Below, one piece after another: positions 53,683 through 63,092 of a DNA stretch of 64,000 bases. Where the stretch lies: the NCBI GenBank assembly GCA_019217005.1, contig JAHBNG010000013.1, forward strand, positions 118,109 to 182,108. Reading direction: 5' to 3'. This DNA comes from Chloroflexi bacterium TSY (GTDB lineage: Bacteria > Chloroflexota > Anaerolineae > Caldilineales > Caldilineaceae). The position numbers and the translations under genes were made by a program. A model generated the notes under the pieces. It saw nothing but the letters and a program-made list of their open reading frames with translations, had not been told where the DNA came from and made no database searches. The first letter of the stretch is position 1; the number at the start of each line of letters is the position of its first letter.

Positions 53683-55362
53683 GTGGTGGTTGAAGATTTG
53701 TCTTCTGCTGATTCAGTTGAACAGCAGCACGGGGAGAAACAAATAGAGCGTGAACATCGGCGGGACATCGTTGGTTTGCTTTGGCATGGGTTGCGTCAGC
53801 CGTGGTTATTGCTGGCACTTGGCTCTCTGGCGTTACTCCTAATAACAAGTGCGCTCGTATTGCCCCAATTGCCCGCCCAGTTTGTGGGTGATCAAGGCGC
53901 AAGTAGTCGTTGGCTCAATAGTGTTAGTGTTGACTTTGGTGCAGTTGGCACTGCGTTCTTGCCTCTTGGGCTGTTTGATGTTCTCCACAGTCAATTTCTG
54001 CGCAGTATTTTGATCCTGATTGGTTTAATTCTGGCACTTCATGTTGTTGATCATCTTGACAGTGTGATTCAATGGCAAAAACTTCCTCAGTTGCTCTCAT
54101 CAACAACATTGGACGCTGGTGAACCACTCGATATACCGCACTCTCTTACGTTGTTTAGACAACGTCGATCGGAAGCATTGTTGCCGGAGCAGGCAAGCCA
54201 TCAGTTACAAAGTATATTGAATGAACAATTGCTTATTGTTCGGCAACATTCTGTCACAGTTCGGCTTCAGAATGATACATCGATGGTTGCCAACATCGAA
54301 GCTGAGCAGCAAACAGAAACAAAGGACAAGAACCACCCAACGACGGGTGAACAGAATACCAAAAAGAATGTGCAATTAGCGAACGAGGAGGAGGTAGGGT
54401 CGTCTGCGGAAGCAGATTTATCATCAACTCATTTCGTTCAAGAAGAGCGCATTTTGGCTTTGCGTGATAGATTGGCTATTTACTTCCATCCCTTACTTGT
54501 GGTTGGATTAATGTTGGCTCTTCTAATCGTTTGGATCATTGCGACTGTTAGCTGGGAACTGTCGCTCCCCCCAATGGCACCAGGTGATACCTTTCAATTT
54601 CGCGGTCAAGAACTGACTTTTAGTTATTTAGTCGAAGGGGATACCATAGGGGAATCATATATAGAACAGCCTCAAATGAAAATTGAGATCGGTGACCATA
54701 TCGAGTTGTTAGATATGGTGGATCATATGCAAACAAGCATTAACTCAATCAATATTCGTATTGCTCAGGGGCCACCAGGTATGTTAGTGCGAACAGTCAA
54801 CCAAGCGAAAGTCTTGGCTGTTCCAGGTCAATCTAGTGCAAGTTCCCAAGTAGGGCTGGTCTTTCCTGGTGAAGGGAATGAAAAATCGGTCTTGCTGCCA
54901 TCGACAGCTTCAGCATTGCGTATTGTTCGTGGCAGCGAACGCAACGAAAACGATTCTTCAAAACTGAATCAGGCAGATAACGAGGTGCACTTCCTTGTGG
55001 AAGTATTCAATAGTCAAAATGCTGAACCGAGTGTTCGGCACGAATTTACAAGCGGTGAACAGCTGACGCTTGATGTAAATGAAAGCGGATTGACGCTTCA
55101 ACTCGAACCACTTCCTGCTTTGATGGTTAGAGCCCGTTATTTTCCTGGTGCCTGGTTAATTTTACCCGCCATATTTCTCATGGTAATCGGAGGGATTGGC
55201 TTCTGGCAGCGTCCGGCTTTTCTCATCACCCAAATTAGTCCTTGGCCCCATGAACGATCGGTGATTGTCTATCAAAGTGACAGCAAGTCCGTGATTGAGC
55301 CGCTCCTCAAGACGATGTACGAGTCCACGACAAATCGAGCAAATGAATCAAAAAACGAATAA
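53683..55362 (+). CDS. ResB-like cytochrome c biogenesis membrane protein
   Basis: A 559-residue membrane protein. Segments at about residues 36-58, 100-122 and 268-292 are hydrophobic, then a polar extracytoplasmic domain of about 200 residues follows, then one last segment near 493-517 (AWLILPAIFLMVIGGIGFW). This three-plus-one layout and the opening HGLRQPWLLLALGSLALLL are those of ResB/CcsB-type proteins that help attach haem to cytochrome c. The match is distant: the inner polar loop (200-265) is rich in Gln, Glu and Lys, and no ResC partner is near. The start is GTG at 53683. It overlaps the uridine kinase start by 20 bp, so both are probably cotranscribed. Confidence 0.65.
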   Translation: MVVEDLSSADSVEQQHGEKQIEREHRRDIVGLLWHGLRQPWLLLALGSLALLLITSALVLPQLPAQFVGDQGASSRWLNSVSVDFGAVGTAFLPLGLFDVLHSQFLRSILILIGLILALHVVDHLDSVIQWQKLPQLLSSTTLDAGEPLDIPHSLTLFRQRRSEALLPEQASHQLQSILNEQLLIVRQHSVTVRLQNDTSMVANIEAEQQTETKDKNHPTTGEQNTKKNVQLANEEEVGSSAEADLSSTHFVQEERILALRDRLAIYFHPLLVVGLMLALLIVWIIATVSWELSLPPMAPGDTFQFRGQELTFSYLVEGDTIGESYIEQPQMKIEIGDHIELLDMVDHMQTSINSINIRIAQGPPGMLVRTVNQAKVLAVPGQSSASSQVGLVFPGEGNEKSVLLPSTASALRIVRGSERNENDSSKLNQADNEVHFLVEVFNSQNAEPSVRHEFTSGEQLTLDVNESGLTLQLEPLPALMVRARYFPGAWLILPAIFLMVIGGIGFWQRPAFLITQISPWPHERSVIVYQSDSKSVIEPLLKTMYESTTNRANESKNE

Positions 55363-55984
55363 ATACCCGCCCTTCGTACTCGGTATAGCGGGTGGCACAG
55401 GGAGTGGAAAGACGACGGTCAGCATGCAGATCCAAGAAGCCATTGGTCCTGAACATCTGGCCTACATACAACACGACAGTTATTACTACGATCAAGGTCA
55501 CCTGTCACCTGTGGAGCGTGCAAATCAAAACTATGATCATCCCGACAGCCTCGATACCCCCCTCCTCATTGAGCATCTGCAACAACTGCGCACAGGTCAA
55601 TCCATTGCAAGCCCAATCTATGACTTTGAGACACATATGCGTACAGAAAAGACCCAGTTGGTCCATTCAGCGCCCATCATTCTCGTCGAAGGTATTTTGA
55701 TTTTTGTAGAGGAAAAACTGCGCCGGTTGATGGATATGCGGGTCTATGTTGAAACAGCGTCAGATTTGCGCTTTATTCGCCGTCTCCAGCGCGACATCGC
55801 TGAACGGGGGCGGTCTCTGGAATCGATCATTGATCAGTATCAGACAACTGTCCGTCCCATGCATTTAGAATTTGTGGAACCGAGCAAACGCTTTGCAGAC
55901 ATTATTGTCCCTTGGGGGAACCACAATCAGGTCGCGATGGAACTCATTATTTCACGCGTTCAGACGGTGCTGTCAAGTGTCTGA
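55343..55984 (+). CDS. udk: Uridine kinase
   Basis: A 213-residue P-loop kinase. The Walker A motif GGTGSGKTT is at residues 17-25. IQHDSYYYDQGHLSPVERANQNYDHPDSLD is the typical uridine-binding block, and SPIYDFETHMRT and VEGILIFVEEKLRRLMDMRVYVE complete the family pattern. It phosphorylates uridine and cytidine in pyrimidine salvage. I chose the ATG at 55343, within the end of the previous gene, because the family starts just before the P-loop. Its stop overlaps the next gene's GTG start by 8 bases. Confidence 0.93.
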   Translation: MNQKTNKYPPFVLGIAGGTGSGKTTVSMQIQEAIGPEHLAYIQHDSYYYDQGHLSPVERANQNYDHPDSLDTPLLIEHLQQLRTGQSIASPIYDFETHMRTEKTQLVHSAPIILVEGILIFVEEKLRRLMDMRVYVETASDLRFIRRLQRDIAERGRSLESIIDQYQTTVRPMHLEFVEPSKRFADIIVPWGNHNQVAMELIISRVQTVLSSV

Positions 55985-57143
55985 ACTCAATGTCGTTCTT
56001 GATATGGGGCCTGCCGTCCATCAAAATGAAGGACTCAGTCGTTACGCCAATCGCCTGGCAACACACTTATCTCAAAGCCAAAGCAAACGTCTCAACCTAA
56101 CTCTCTTCTATAATGAACATAGTGGACATACGCTGCCCGCCCATTTGCAAAAGCTACCCACCCGCACCATCAAACTGGGGCAATATCGTTGGCGCTTTGG
56201 CGCTTTGGCTAGCCACTATTTGCGTCTGCGTCTGTTAGAAAAAATCATTGCCCCTGCCAAAGCTGGATATTCATCACATCCGGCTTACATTTACCATGCC
56301 ACAGAGCATCTGTTGCCTTCTTTATCAACACCCACAGTTCTCACGATTCATGATCTGATCTTCGAACGATATCCCAAGCACCATACACGTAAAAACGTTC
56401 TCTTCTTAAAATTTGCGGTGCCACTCTTTGTCAAAGCGGCTCAACAGATTATTGCCGTCAGTGAGCACACCAAACGGGATCTCATTCAACTCTATCGAAC
56501 GCCAGAACATAAGGTCGATGTAATCTATGAGGGACTCGATGATGAATTCTCGCCGGCAAATCCCAACGACGTCGAAACGATACGAGACCGCTATAGCCCA
56601 AATCGCCCCTATCTCCTAATGGTTGGCTCGCTCAACCCACGCAAGAATCACGCGGCATCGATGAAAGCTTTGGCTCGCCTCAAGGCTCGAGGCTACTCAC
56701 ATCGTCTAGTCATTGCAGGTGGCAGCGGATGGATGTTCGAATCGGTGCGCCAGCTTGTTGACAGACTGCAACTTGAAAATGATGTGGCCTTTGTGGGCTA
56801 TGTACCAGAGAGCGAGCTGCCCGCGCTCTACACAGGGGCCGATTGTGTCCTTGTGCCCAGCATCTACGAAGGCTTTGGTTTCTCTGTCTTAGAAGCAATG
56901 GCCTGTGGAACGCCCGTCGTCTGCAGCAATGTGAGCAGTCTGCCTGAACTTGCCAAGGATGCAGCGCTCGTCGTCTCTCCCAACGACATAGACGCAATAA
57001 CCAATGCAATTTACCAGATTCTGAGTCAACCAAATGTTGCAGCCAATCTAAAAGCAACCGGCATTGAGCGTGCCGCAAGATTTCGATGGGAAACATGCGC
57101 CGCTCAGACAGTAGAACTTTATCAGAATCTTATGAATCATTGA
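55977..57143 (+). CDS. Glycosyltransferase family 4
   Basis: A 388-residue GT-B fold retaining glycosyltransferase. Visible blocks are MGPAVHQNEGLSRYANRLA at the N-terminus, TIHDLIFERYP in the middle, YLLMVGSLNPRKNH, and the donor-site EGFGFSVLEAMACGTPVVCSN, which contains the E-x7-E pattern. It transfers a sugar from a nucleotide-sugar donor, probably at the inner face of the membrane for a glycan or glycolipid. It starts at GTG 55977, overlapping the stop of uridine kinase, so translation is coupled. A longer frame upstream lies inside udk. The acceptor is unknown. Confidence 0.92.
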   Translation: MSELNVVLDMGPAVHQNEGLSRYANRLATHLSQSQSKRLNLTLFYNEHSGHTLPAHLQKLPTRTIKLGQYRWRFGALASHYLRLRLLEKIIAPAKAGYSSHPAYIYHATEHLLPSLSTPTVLTIHDLIFERYPKHHTRKNVLFLKFAVPLFVKAAQQIIAVSEHTKRDLIQLYRTPEHKVDVIYEGLDDEFSPANPNDVETIRDRYSPNRPYLLMVGSLNPRKNHAASMKALARLKARGYSHRLVIAGGSGWMFESVRQLVDRLQLENDVAFVGYVPESELPALYTGADCVLVPSIYEGFGFSVLEAMACGTPVVCSNVSSLPELAKDAALVVSPNDIDAITNAIYQILSQPNVAANLKATGIERAARFRWETCAAQTVELYQNLMNH

Positions 57144-57182
57144 TAGTGGATAGTGAAGTGAACATTCGAAAGTCTTTAGAAA

Positions 57183-58331
57183 TTATCGATTCTCCACTGA
57201 CACCCATTTACGCCCGACTTCTCCCACAAACTTTGCGCTTGGGCGAATCACGCGATTGGCGGCTTGCTGTTCAAAACAATGGGCAATCCAGCCTGCTGCG
57301 CGGCTGATCGCAAATGTAGGCGTAAAGAGTTGGTTCTCCAGTCCGATCCCGTGCAAGAGGAGGGCGGTGTAAAACTCGACGTTGGTTTGCAGCTTGGCGT
57401 GTGGCTTATATTCTGCAAGCAGCTCAACGGCAGTTCGTTCTACATGCTTGGCCAAATTGTAGAGAGGCATCTTGTCGGCTGATTGGTAGACTCCCTCGGC
57501 CACCCCAGCTAGTACATCAGCCCGCGGATCACGCACTTTGTAGACCCGGTGTCCGAAACCCATCAGTAATTCACGTCGCTCTATTTTGGCTCGTAGATAG
57601 GGTTCGGCATTTTCTTCAGTCCCGATCTCAAAGACCATATCGAGTGCGGGTGCAGGCGCACCACCGTGCCGAGGGCCTTTGAGTGCACCGATGGCACCAG
57701 TGACAGCCGAAATCAGATCGGAATCGGTAGCAATGATGACGCGTGCCGTGAAGGTCGACGCATTCAACCCATGATCGATTACAGCGTTGAGATAGGTCTC
57801 AAGTCCGCGAACCTGTGCTTCGGCAGGAGCGTTTCCCGTCAACATGTAGAGATAATTTGCCGCGTGTCCAAGGGTTGCATTTGGTTCAATCGGCTCCTCT
57901 CCCCGACGAATGCGCTCATACGCTGCTACAATGGAAGGTAGACGACCCAGAATTAATTGTGCCTGCGACAGAGCATCTTCCTCATCTGATTTTTCTAACG
58001 TCAAAGCACTCGTTGCCATCCGAAGCGCATCCATCTCTGGCACGGCAGCTGCTGCGGCAGCTGCCAAGAGGCTTATGACGGCGCTCGGCAAGGTACGTTC
58101 TTCTGCCAGCTTCTGTGAAAAGTTGGTTAGCTCACTGGCCGTTGGTAAATGTCCATGCCAAAGTAGATAGACCGCCTCTTCAAACGTGGAATAGGGAGCA
58201 AGTTCTTCCAAAGCAAAGCCACCAATGGTCAGTTGCCCATTTTGACCATCAACTTTGCTCAGGCTGGTTTCGGCAGCAATCACACCCTCTAGCCCTGGTT
58301 TATATCCGTTTGTCAATCCGTTGTCATGCAT
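57183..58331 (-). CDS. Citrate synthase
   Basis: A 382-residue citrate synthase of the bacterial short type. It condenses acetyl-CoA with oxaloacetate, or propionyl-CoA in the methylcitrate variant. Catalytic His residues are in GPRHGGAP and GFGHRVYKVRDPR. The third catalytic position reads NVEFYTA, with Glu where most citrate synthases have Asp. ATG 58331 is preceded by AAGGAAG at a good distance; starts at 58361 and 58364 are possible but have weaker sites. It diverges from a second citrate synthase-like gene carrying a DNA-binding domain. Confidence 0.92.
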   Translation of the reverse strand: MHDNGLTNGYKPGLEGVIAAETSLSKVDGQNGQLTIGGFALEELAPYSTFEEAVYLLWHGHLPTASELTNFSQKLAEERTLPSAVISLLAAAAAAAVPEMDALRMATSALTLEKSDEEDALSQAQLILGRLPSIVAAYERIRRGEEPIEPNATLGHAANYLYMLTGNAPAEAQVRGLETYLNAVIDHGLNASTFTARVIIATDSDLISAVTGAIGALKGPRHGGAPAPALDMVFEIGTEENAEPYLRAKIERRELLMGFGHRVYKVRDPRADVLAGVAEGVYQSADKMPLYNLAKHVERTAVELLAEYKPHAKLQTNVEFYTALLLHGIGLENQLFTPTFAISRAAGWIAHCFEQQAANRVIRPSAKFVGEVGRKWVSVENR

Positions 58332-58385
58332 TATGGTTTTCTTCCTTTTCTTCTCAGCCATCACTTACAGTTGCAAAGTCATACC

Positions 58386-58464
58386 GAGTGTGTACCACAA
58401 AGTGCGTCAATGAACGCTGCTCAGTTAGAGAACCCCTGCATTTACACACTTTGGGACACACTCC
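58386..58464. repeat. Hairpin repeat, copy 3 of 3
   Basis: Arms GAGTGTGTACCACAAAGTGC plus GTCAATG (58386-58412) and CATTTACACACTTTGGGACA plus CACTCC (58439-58464) flank CAGTTAGAG. It lies between the two divergent citrate synthase genes, outside the MerR-type promoter, and could be part of the leader of the leftward gene. Confidence 0.75.
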
Positions 58465-58522
58465 CTCATACCAAATGTGATTGGAATCTAAATATATGAT
58501 AGAATACGGTTAAAAATCAACA

Positions 58523-58553
58523 TTGTCAATCTTGATTTCAAAATCAATATAAC
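58523..58553 (+). promoter_or_regulatory. MerR-type promoter with dyad in a 19-bp spacer
   Basis: TTGTCA (58523-58528) and TATAAC (58548-58553) are separated by exactly 19 bp. The spacer holds the perfect dyad TTGATTT-CA-AAATCAA at 58532-58547. Another half-site AAATCAA is at 58514-58520. Long 19-20-bp spacers with a central dyad are the signature of MerR-family promoters, and the gene downstream encodes a MerR-type DNA-binding domain. The expected start of transcription lies near 58560, about six bases before the ATG, so the mRNA would be nearly leaderless. Confidence 0.7.
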
Positions 58554-58565
58554 AAGCCCATTCCA

Positions 58566-59822
58566 ATGAAAGACGACCGACTCTTCCTAAATGCCGACGA
58601 AGTGGCCGACATGCTTGGTATTAGCAAGGCCACGCTCTATTCGTATGTTAGTCGAGGTCTGATTCGCTCCGAGGAGACCGAAGGCAAGACGCGTGTGCGT
58701 CGCTATCATGCAGAAGATGCTCACGCCCTTCGGGAAAAGAAGAAGCGGCGCAGCAATCCTCTGCAAGCAACAGAGGCGGCTCTTCACTTTGGCGACCCTG
58801 TTTTAACCTCAGCAATCACGTTGATTCATGATGGACGCCTAACCTACCGTGGTCATTCCGCCATCGAGTTGGCTCTTTCTCATACATTTGAGGAAGTTGC
58901 AATGCTAATCTGGTGTAATGAGTTTGAGCAATCAACATTGTTCTGCAAACAGAGCACGCGTCACAACTCAACCGTTGTAGAAGAACTACTTCATCATCAA
59001 CCATTCAACCGCATTGATCATGAGCTTAGCAGCTATGAACTGTTTCAGGTTGTACTCCCAATCGTTGCAGCGCAAGATCTGGCTGCGTATGACTTAACAA
59101 CCAATGGCGTGATTCGCACAGGCGTTGAGATCTTGCGCTGTATGACGACCTTGATTACAGGAGAGAGTTCAACGGCACCGATTGCGGACCAGTTAAGAGA
59201 AGCGTGGCTTGTGGAACATGCCAATCGTTCCGATGCAATTCAGGCGGCGCTCAATGCCGCGCTTATACTTTGCGCCGATCACGAGCTAAATGTCTCCTCG
59301 TTTACAGCGCGTTGTGTGGCTTCCGCGGCGTCAACGCCCTACGCAGCCGTCATTGCATGTTTGGCCGCCCTTCAAGGAGCCAAACATGGAGGGAGTTCGC
59401 AGCAAGTTGAGAGGCTCTTTCTCGAAGCCAAAGGAGGGGTACGAAGGGCAATTGGGAATCGTTTGAAACGCGGAGAGATCATTCCGGGGTTCGGCCATCC
59501 GCTCTATTCGAGTGGTGATCCGCGTGCGATTTGTCTGATTGAGATTGCATCACGTTTCGCCGAACAATCAGAAGCGTATCAAACGGGAGAGTCGCTGATC
59601 AAACAGGTGGGTGAGACTCTAAACTTGGAACCAAATTTGGATTTTGGGTTGGTCCTGCTGATGCAAACGTTACAGTGCCCCCCGGGTGCTGCTCTCCTCC
59701 TCTTTGCACTTGGACGAACCGCTGGTTGGATTGGTCACATTATCGAGCAATATGAGGCAGATCGGATGATTCGACCGCGGGCGCGGTATGTGGGAGAAAT
59801 GCCGATTGTTTCTGAAGAGTAA
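58566..59822 (+). CDS. MerR-type HTH domain fused to citrate synthase-like domain
   Basis: A 418-residue fusion. Residues about 5-60 are a MerR/excisionase-type winged helix (LNADEVADMLGISKATLYSY, then RGLIRSEETEGKTRVRRYHAED). Residues about 75-415 are a citrate synthase-like domain with the key residues kept: His in AKHGG, His in GFGHPLYSSGDPRA and Asp in NLDFGL. It may bind oxaloacetate, acyl-CoA or citrate and act as a metabolite-sensing regulator, or still catalyse. The ATG has no ribosome site and lies about six bases after the predicted transcription start. The divergent neighbour is a stand-alone citrate synthase, a natural target. Confidence 0.88.
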   Translation: MKDDRLFLNADEVADMLGISKATLYSYVSRGLIRSEETEGKTRVRRYHAEDAHALREKKKRRSNPLQATEAALHFGDPVLTSAITLIHDGRLTYRGHSAIELALSHTFEEVAMLIWCNEFEQSTLFCKQSTRHNSTVVEELLHHQPFNRIDHELSSYELFQVVLPIVAAQDLAAYDLTTNGVIRTGVEILRCMTTLITGESSTAPIADQLREAWLVEHANRSDAIQAALNAALILCADHELNVSSFTARCVASAASTPYAAVIACLAALQGAKHGGSSQQVERLFLEAKGGVRRAIGNRLKRGEIIPGFGHPLYSSGDPRAICLIEIASRFAEQSEAYQTGESLIKQVGETLNLEPNLDFGLVLLMQTLQCPPGAALLLFALGRTAGWIGHIIEQYEADRMIRPRARYVGEMPIVSEE

Positions 59823-59939
59823 GGATGGTTGTGGCTAGGCGTTTAATGGAACAGATTTGCTCTTAGCTCTTAGCCATCGGCGCTCAGCTATTAGTCGTTA
59901 GATTGTCGGCACTGCAACATCTTGAAATCTGATAAGATA

Positions 59940-59994
59940 GTCCGTCTGACGGACAGGCTGACAGCTGAGCGCTGAGAGCTAACAGCTGTCAGCC
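59940..59994. terminator. Paired stem-loops between convergent genes
   Basis: Two perfect stems: GTCCGTC-T-GACGGAC at 59940-59954 and GGCTGACAGCTG / CAGCTGTCAGCC at 59956-59967 and 59983-59994. The region is bounded by the HTH-citrate synthase gene and the oppositely oriented SPFH gene, where a bidirectional terminator is expected. There is no T-run. The text around it (CTCTTAGCTCTTAGCC and AGCGCTGAGAGCT) is a low-complexity repeat. Confidence 0.5.
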
Positions 59995-60011
59995 AAATTA
60001 CACATTGAATA

Positions 60012-61441
60012 CTACTTCACTGTGCCGCTAATCGGTTGAGTTGCGCCGACATCGACGCTGAGATCCTGAGCGGTTCTAGCAACCAACAGCGAGATGAGAT
60101 CGGTCGCCGTCACTTGGTTGCCCTCTCCATTGCCGCCCATCACAATGGAAGGCACCAGTTGCTTGCCTTGCAACGCATTGGCATATGCTTCGTTGATCTG
60201 AACCCAGGCTTCCAGACGCTGTTTGAGCGCATTATCGGCTTCGAAAATCGCGCGGCGACCAGCGGCTTCAGCCTCGGCCAAGGTCTGGATGCGCTCTGCC
60301 TCTAATTTGGCTGTATCCAATTCGATTTCCTTTTGTTGGCGTCCAATTTCGGATACTTCTTTCGATGCCTCTGCTTCGGTCAACAAGCGTTTCTTGTTTT
60401 GCTCTGCTTTGAGTGCCTCGGTTTCAGCCGCAGTCACTTGTTCAATTTGTGCTTTTTCCAGCTCGATCTTCTTTTCCGCCTTTTCGGCTTCACCCTGAGC
60501 AATAATGCGTTTCTTGCGCTCTTCTTCCTGACGGGTAAGCTGTCGTTCAATCGAGACTTGGGCCGCAGCTTCACGCTGTTCGGTCAATTTCTCCTTAAAG
60601 GCCACATCTGGATCAACATCTTGAATATTGGCCTGAACAAGCTGAATCTCAAACTTCTTCAAGGGATGATCGCCAGCATCTCTTGTCCATCCCCCCCGCG
60701 CCGGATACTGACAATCACGCGGATTGTCTGATCCTGTTGAATCGTTGCCCCGCCTTCCTCCACCGCCTGCGTCTGTCCGGTGAAGATCTTTTTTTCAGAC
60801 ACATCTAGCAGATAAATGCCATTCCGAATCTGATCAAGCACAGCATTTTCAAAGTCACCACCGCGTCCCCCAATGTATTCCTGGGCGGAGAACATGCGTC
60901 CAGAATTGCGCATCGATTCCTGTGCGACCGGCACCAGCGAGGAATTGATCAGATTCTCTTGGCTGCGGAAAGCCAATGCCATTCCCAAGAAGTTCTCTTC
61001 GCTTTCGGGCAACTGAAAGCGAGCCGTCATCCGCACATCAGCCGTCACGCTATCATTGAAGCGGATCGACTGCTTGGGACGGACACCGGAAAAATCAGTC
61101 GGATCCTCTTCACCCACAAACGCGATCGTCAGATACTTCTTAAACGGAATTACCTCGCCATACCAACGGGTGTGAAACCCTGGCGTCAACACGGCTTTTT
61201 GCGTGCCGCTTGGATATTGAACCAGATAGGAAAAACCAGGCTCCGCATAGAACACGGCACTTTGAATTGACATCAAAATGACGCCGCCGATGATCAGAAT
61301 CGAAATGCCAATCATACTCACCAGTGGCCGAGTCGACCCTTCAGCCTGCCTAACCCGCTGGAGGACAAAATTGTATCCATATCCCAAAATGCCCAGCAGC
61401 AGAAAAACGAACCCAGTAAATGTAATCCAATTTGCCAACAT
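60012..61441 (-). pseudogene. SPFH/band-7 membrane protein, split by a frameshift
   Basis: Two adjacent frames, 61441-60659 and 60662-60012, overlap by TTGA and together encode one SPFH-type protein of about 476 residues. The first has two hydrophobic segments (residues about 5-28 and 39-62) and the SPFH region; the second is a long charged helix rich in Ala, Glu, Gln and Lys (EKAEKKIELEKAQIEQ) ending in a globular tail. Adding one C in the run complementary to 60663-60665 would read AIIPLKKFEIQLVQANIQDVDP, the family text. Either a true break with coupled translation from TTG, or a run-length error. Such proteins form membrane scaffolds. ATG 61441 has GAGGTGA upstream. Confidence 0.85.
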
Positions 61442-62131
61442 ACTTCATATCACCTCAGTTTTTGTAGTCGTGACCAATGCTCTCTATGATTGTAGGATAA
61501 GAATCCATCCGAAAAGTGGTTGTGAGTCCGATTAGTTTCTCGAGCCAGAACAGAGCGCCACAGAACTTTTCGGATAAGCGATAAGAGTTCATTCGTCATG
61601 CAGCTTAGATTGGCCCATCTACCCCACGCACGCACAACACGACATTCTCGAGAAAGTGCAGTTCTCGTTCACACACGTTTGGACGATGAGCACCCAAAAT
61701 ACAACTTCCACATTGATACGATCATCAGCCCAAATGAAAGCAGATTCCCCGCCTCACATGGGATGAAAAGGTATCTGGTGAGATGATATCATACTCGAGA
61801 CACACTTACCTGTACGCAAACACTAAATTTTCTGACATTTTGCTCTTTTGGCTGACATACAGAGTTGGTTATTTGGAGCTAGTCCAAGATTGCGCGGCTA
61901 TATAGATATTTAGAAAATAAATCCCAGTTCAACTGAATCTCAGGGGCTTGACAAGGGAAATCAAACCATGAAGGCACTGAAGGTATTGAAGAAATCGAAT
62001 CCTTTGCCCTCTTGTGACTTTGCGTTGACGCTTGTAACCTCCAGCCTCTTTGCACCTCTCACTATTCCGCGTTACACTACTGTTGTTCAGAAAAACGACG
62101 TTTCAGAATCACGAATCACGTACCAAAACCT
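61442..62131. other. Non-coding gap between SPFH and hydrolase genes
   Basis: A 690-bp stretch with only short, unconvincing reading frames and no recognisable motif. The promoter of the leftward SPFH gene and that of the rightward hydrolase gene should both be here. I cannot place them. The text near 62090-62130 (TCACGAATCACG) has a short direct repeat. Confidence 0.5.
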
Positions 62132-62977
62132 ATGAAACAGAAACTGCGCGGCATGAAGCGGCGCGACAAACTCTATGATTATGACCTCTATCGGGTTCGA
62201 ATTCCCATTGCGGGCCAGGTTGGTTCATCTTTGAGTGTGCTCGATCTGTGGCCAGAGAAGGCGCGCGACACGATCATGTTTGTACATGGCTATGCTGGTT
62301 GTCTGGAGACATGGGAATTTCAGATCAATTACTTTGTCCGCCAGAATTACCGCGTCATTGCGCCGGATTTACGCGGACACGGTCACAGCGATGCCCCAGA
62401 TACGTACTATACGATGCCCGAACTGGTGGCAGATCTGCACGGCATTGTCGAAACCCTTCAGTTGTCCGATCGCTTTGTTTTGGCAGGTCACTCATTTGGT
62501 GGCTCTATCTGCGTAGAATACGCGACTGCTGGCGAGTACCCACTCCCGCGCGTTGCCAACTTGATCATGCGTCTGCCGGGTGCCTTCTTCCGGCCCTGGT
62601 GGCCCTATCGCCCCAAATGGAACGCGGCCTATCATGTGGTTCAGCGGATGATGATGAACAATATGCGCACCTGGCAAGGCTGGCCCCTCATGCGCAAGCT
62701 CGACACGCCAACGCTGGTCATAACAGGTGAGCGCGACTTTTACTTCCCACGGTACGTATTTGATCATGTCGGAGAGGCAATTCCCGGTGCCGAGGTTGTG
62801 GACGTTGGATCTGCAAAGCACAAGGTACAGCTGGAGCGTCACCAGGCGGTCAATCGCACCATTCATCGATTCAGATGCCTCTCTACAACAAACATCCTGG
62901 CGAGATCAAAACGCCGAGACGGAATTTGCACTGGAACGAATGGGTGGTTCAGAATGGTTTACACTTTTGATACATAG
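62132..62977 (+). pseudogene. Alpha/beta hydrolase, frameshifted and cut by MITE-2
   Basis: An alpha/beta hydrolase with the oxyanion motif HGYAG, DLRGHGHSD, the nucleophile elbow GHSFGG and a C-terminal Asp/His region (GERDF, SAKHK). Up to HRF the protein is normal. Near 62866-62872 the frame slips: in the neighbouring frame the text continues FIDSDASLQQTSWRDQNAET plus EFALERMGG until the MITE-2 end at 62942. The current frame instead reads RCLSTTNILARSKRR and ends inside the MITE. That continuation (SWRDQ, then FALER) resembles the linker before an AMP-ligase domain, so the original gene may have been longer. This last point is inference. Confidence 0.7.
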
Positions 62978-63092
62978 ACAAAAATCTATATGAGGTCATT
63001 TTCTGCCTGAGCATGGCTCAAATTAGAAAATATAAACATCTTTTCTCTTTGCAAAATGTAAACCTAATTGTCCACCTAAAATGAACCACCCC
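62942..63092 (-). repeat. MITE-2 copy, inverted, at the hydrolase end
   Basis: A copy of the 155-bp element at 187-341 in the opposite orientation, from GGGTGGTTCAGAATGGTTTA on the left to TAAAATGAACCACCCC on the right. Differences include AGAATGG for AGAATTAGG at the left end. No clear 8-bp target duplication is seen, because the left flank (AACGAAT) and right flank (TCAAAATC) do not match, so a rearrangement may have removed it. Confidence 0.8.

Noticed and set aside
61450..61786. Small frames in the gap after the SPFH gene
   Set aside because: No ribosome site, no motif, and odd composition.
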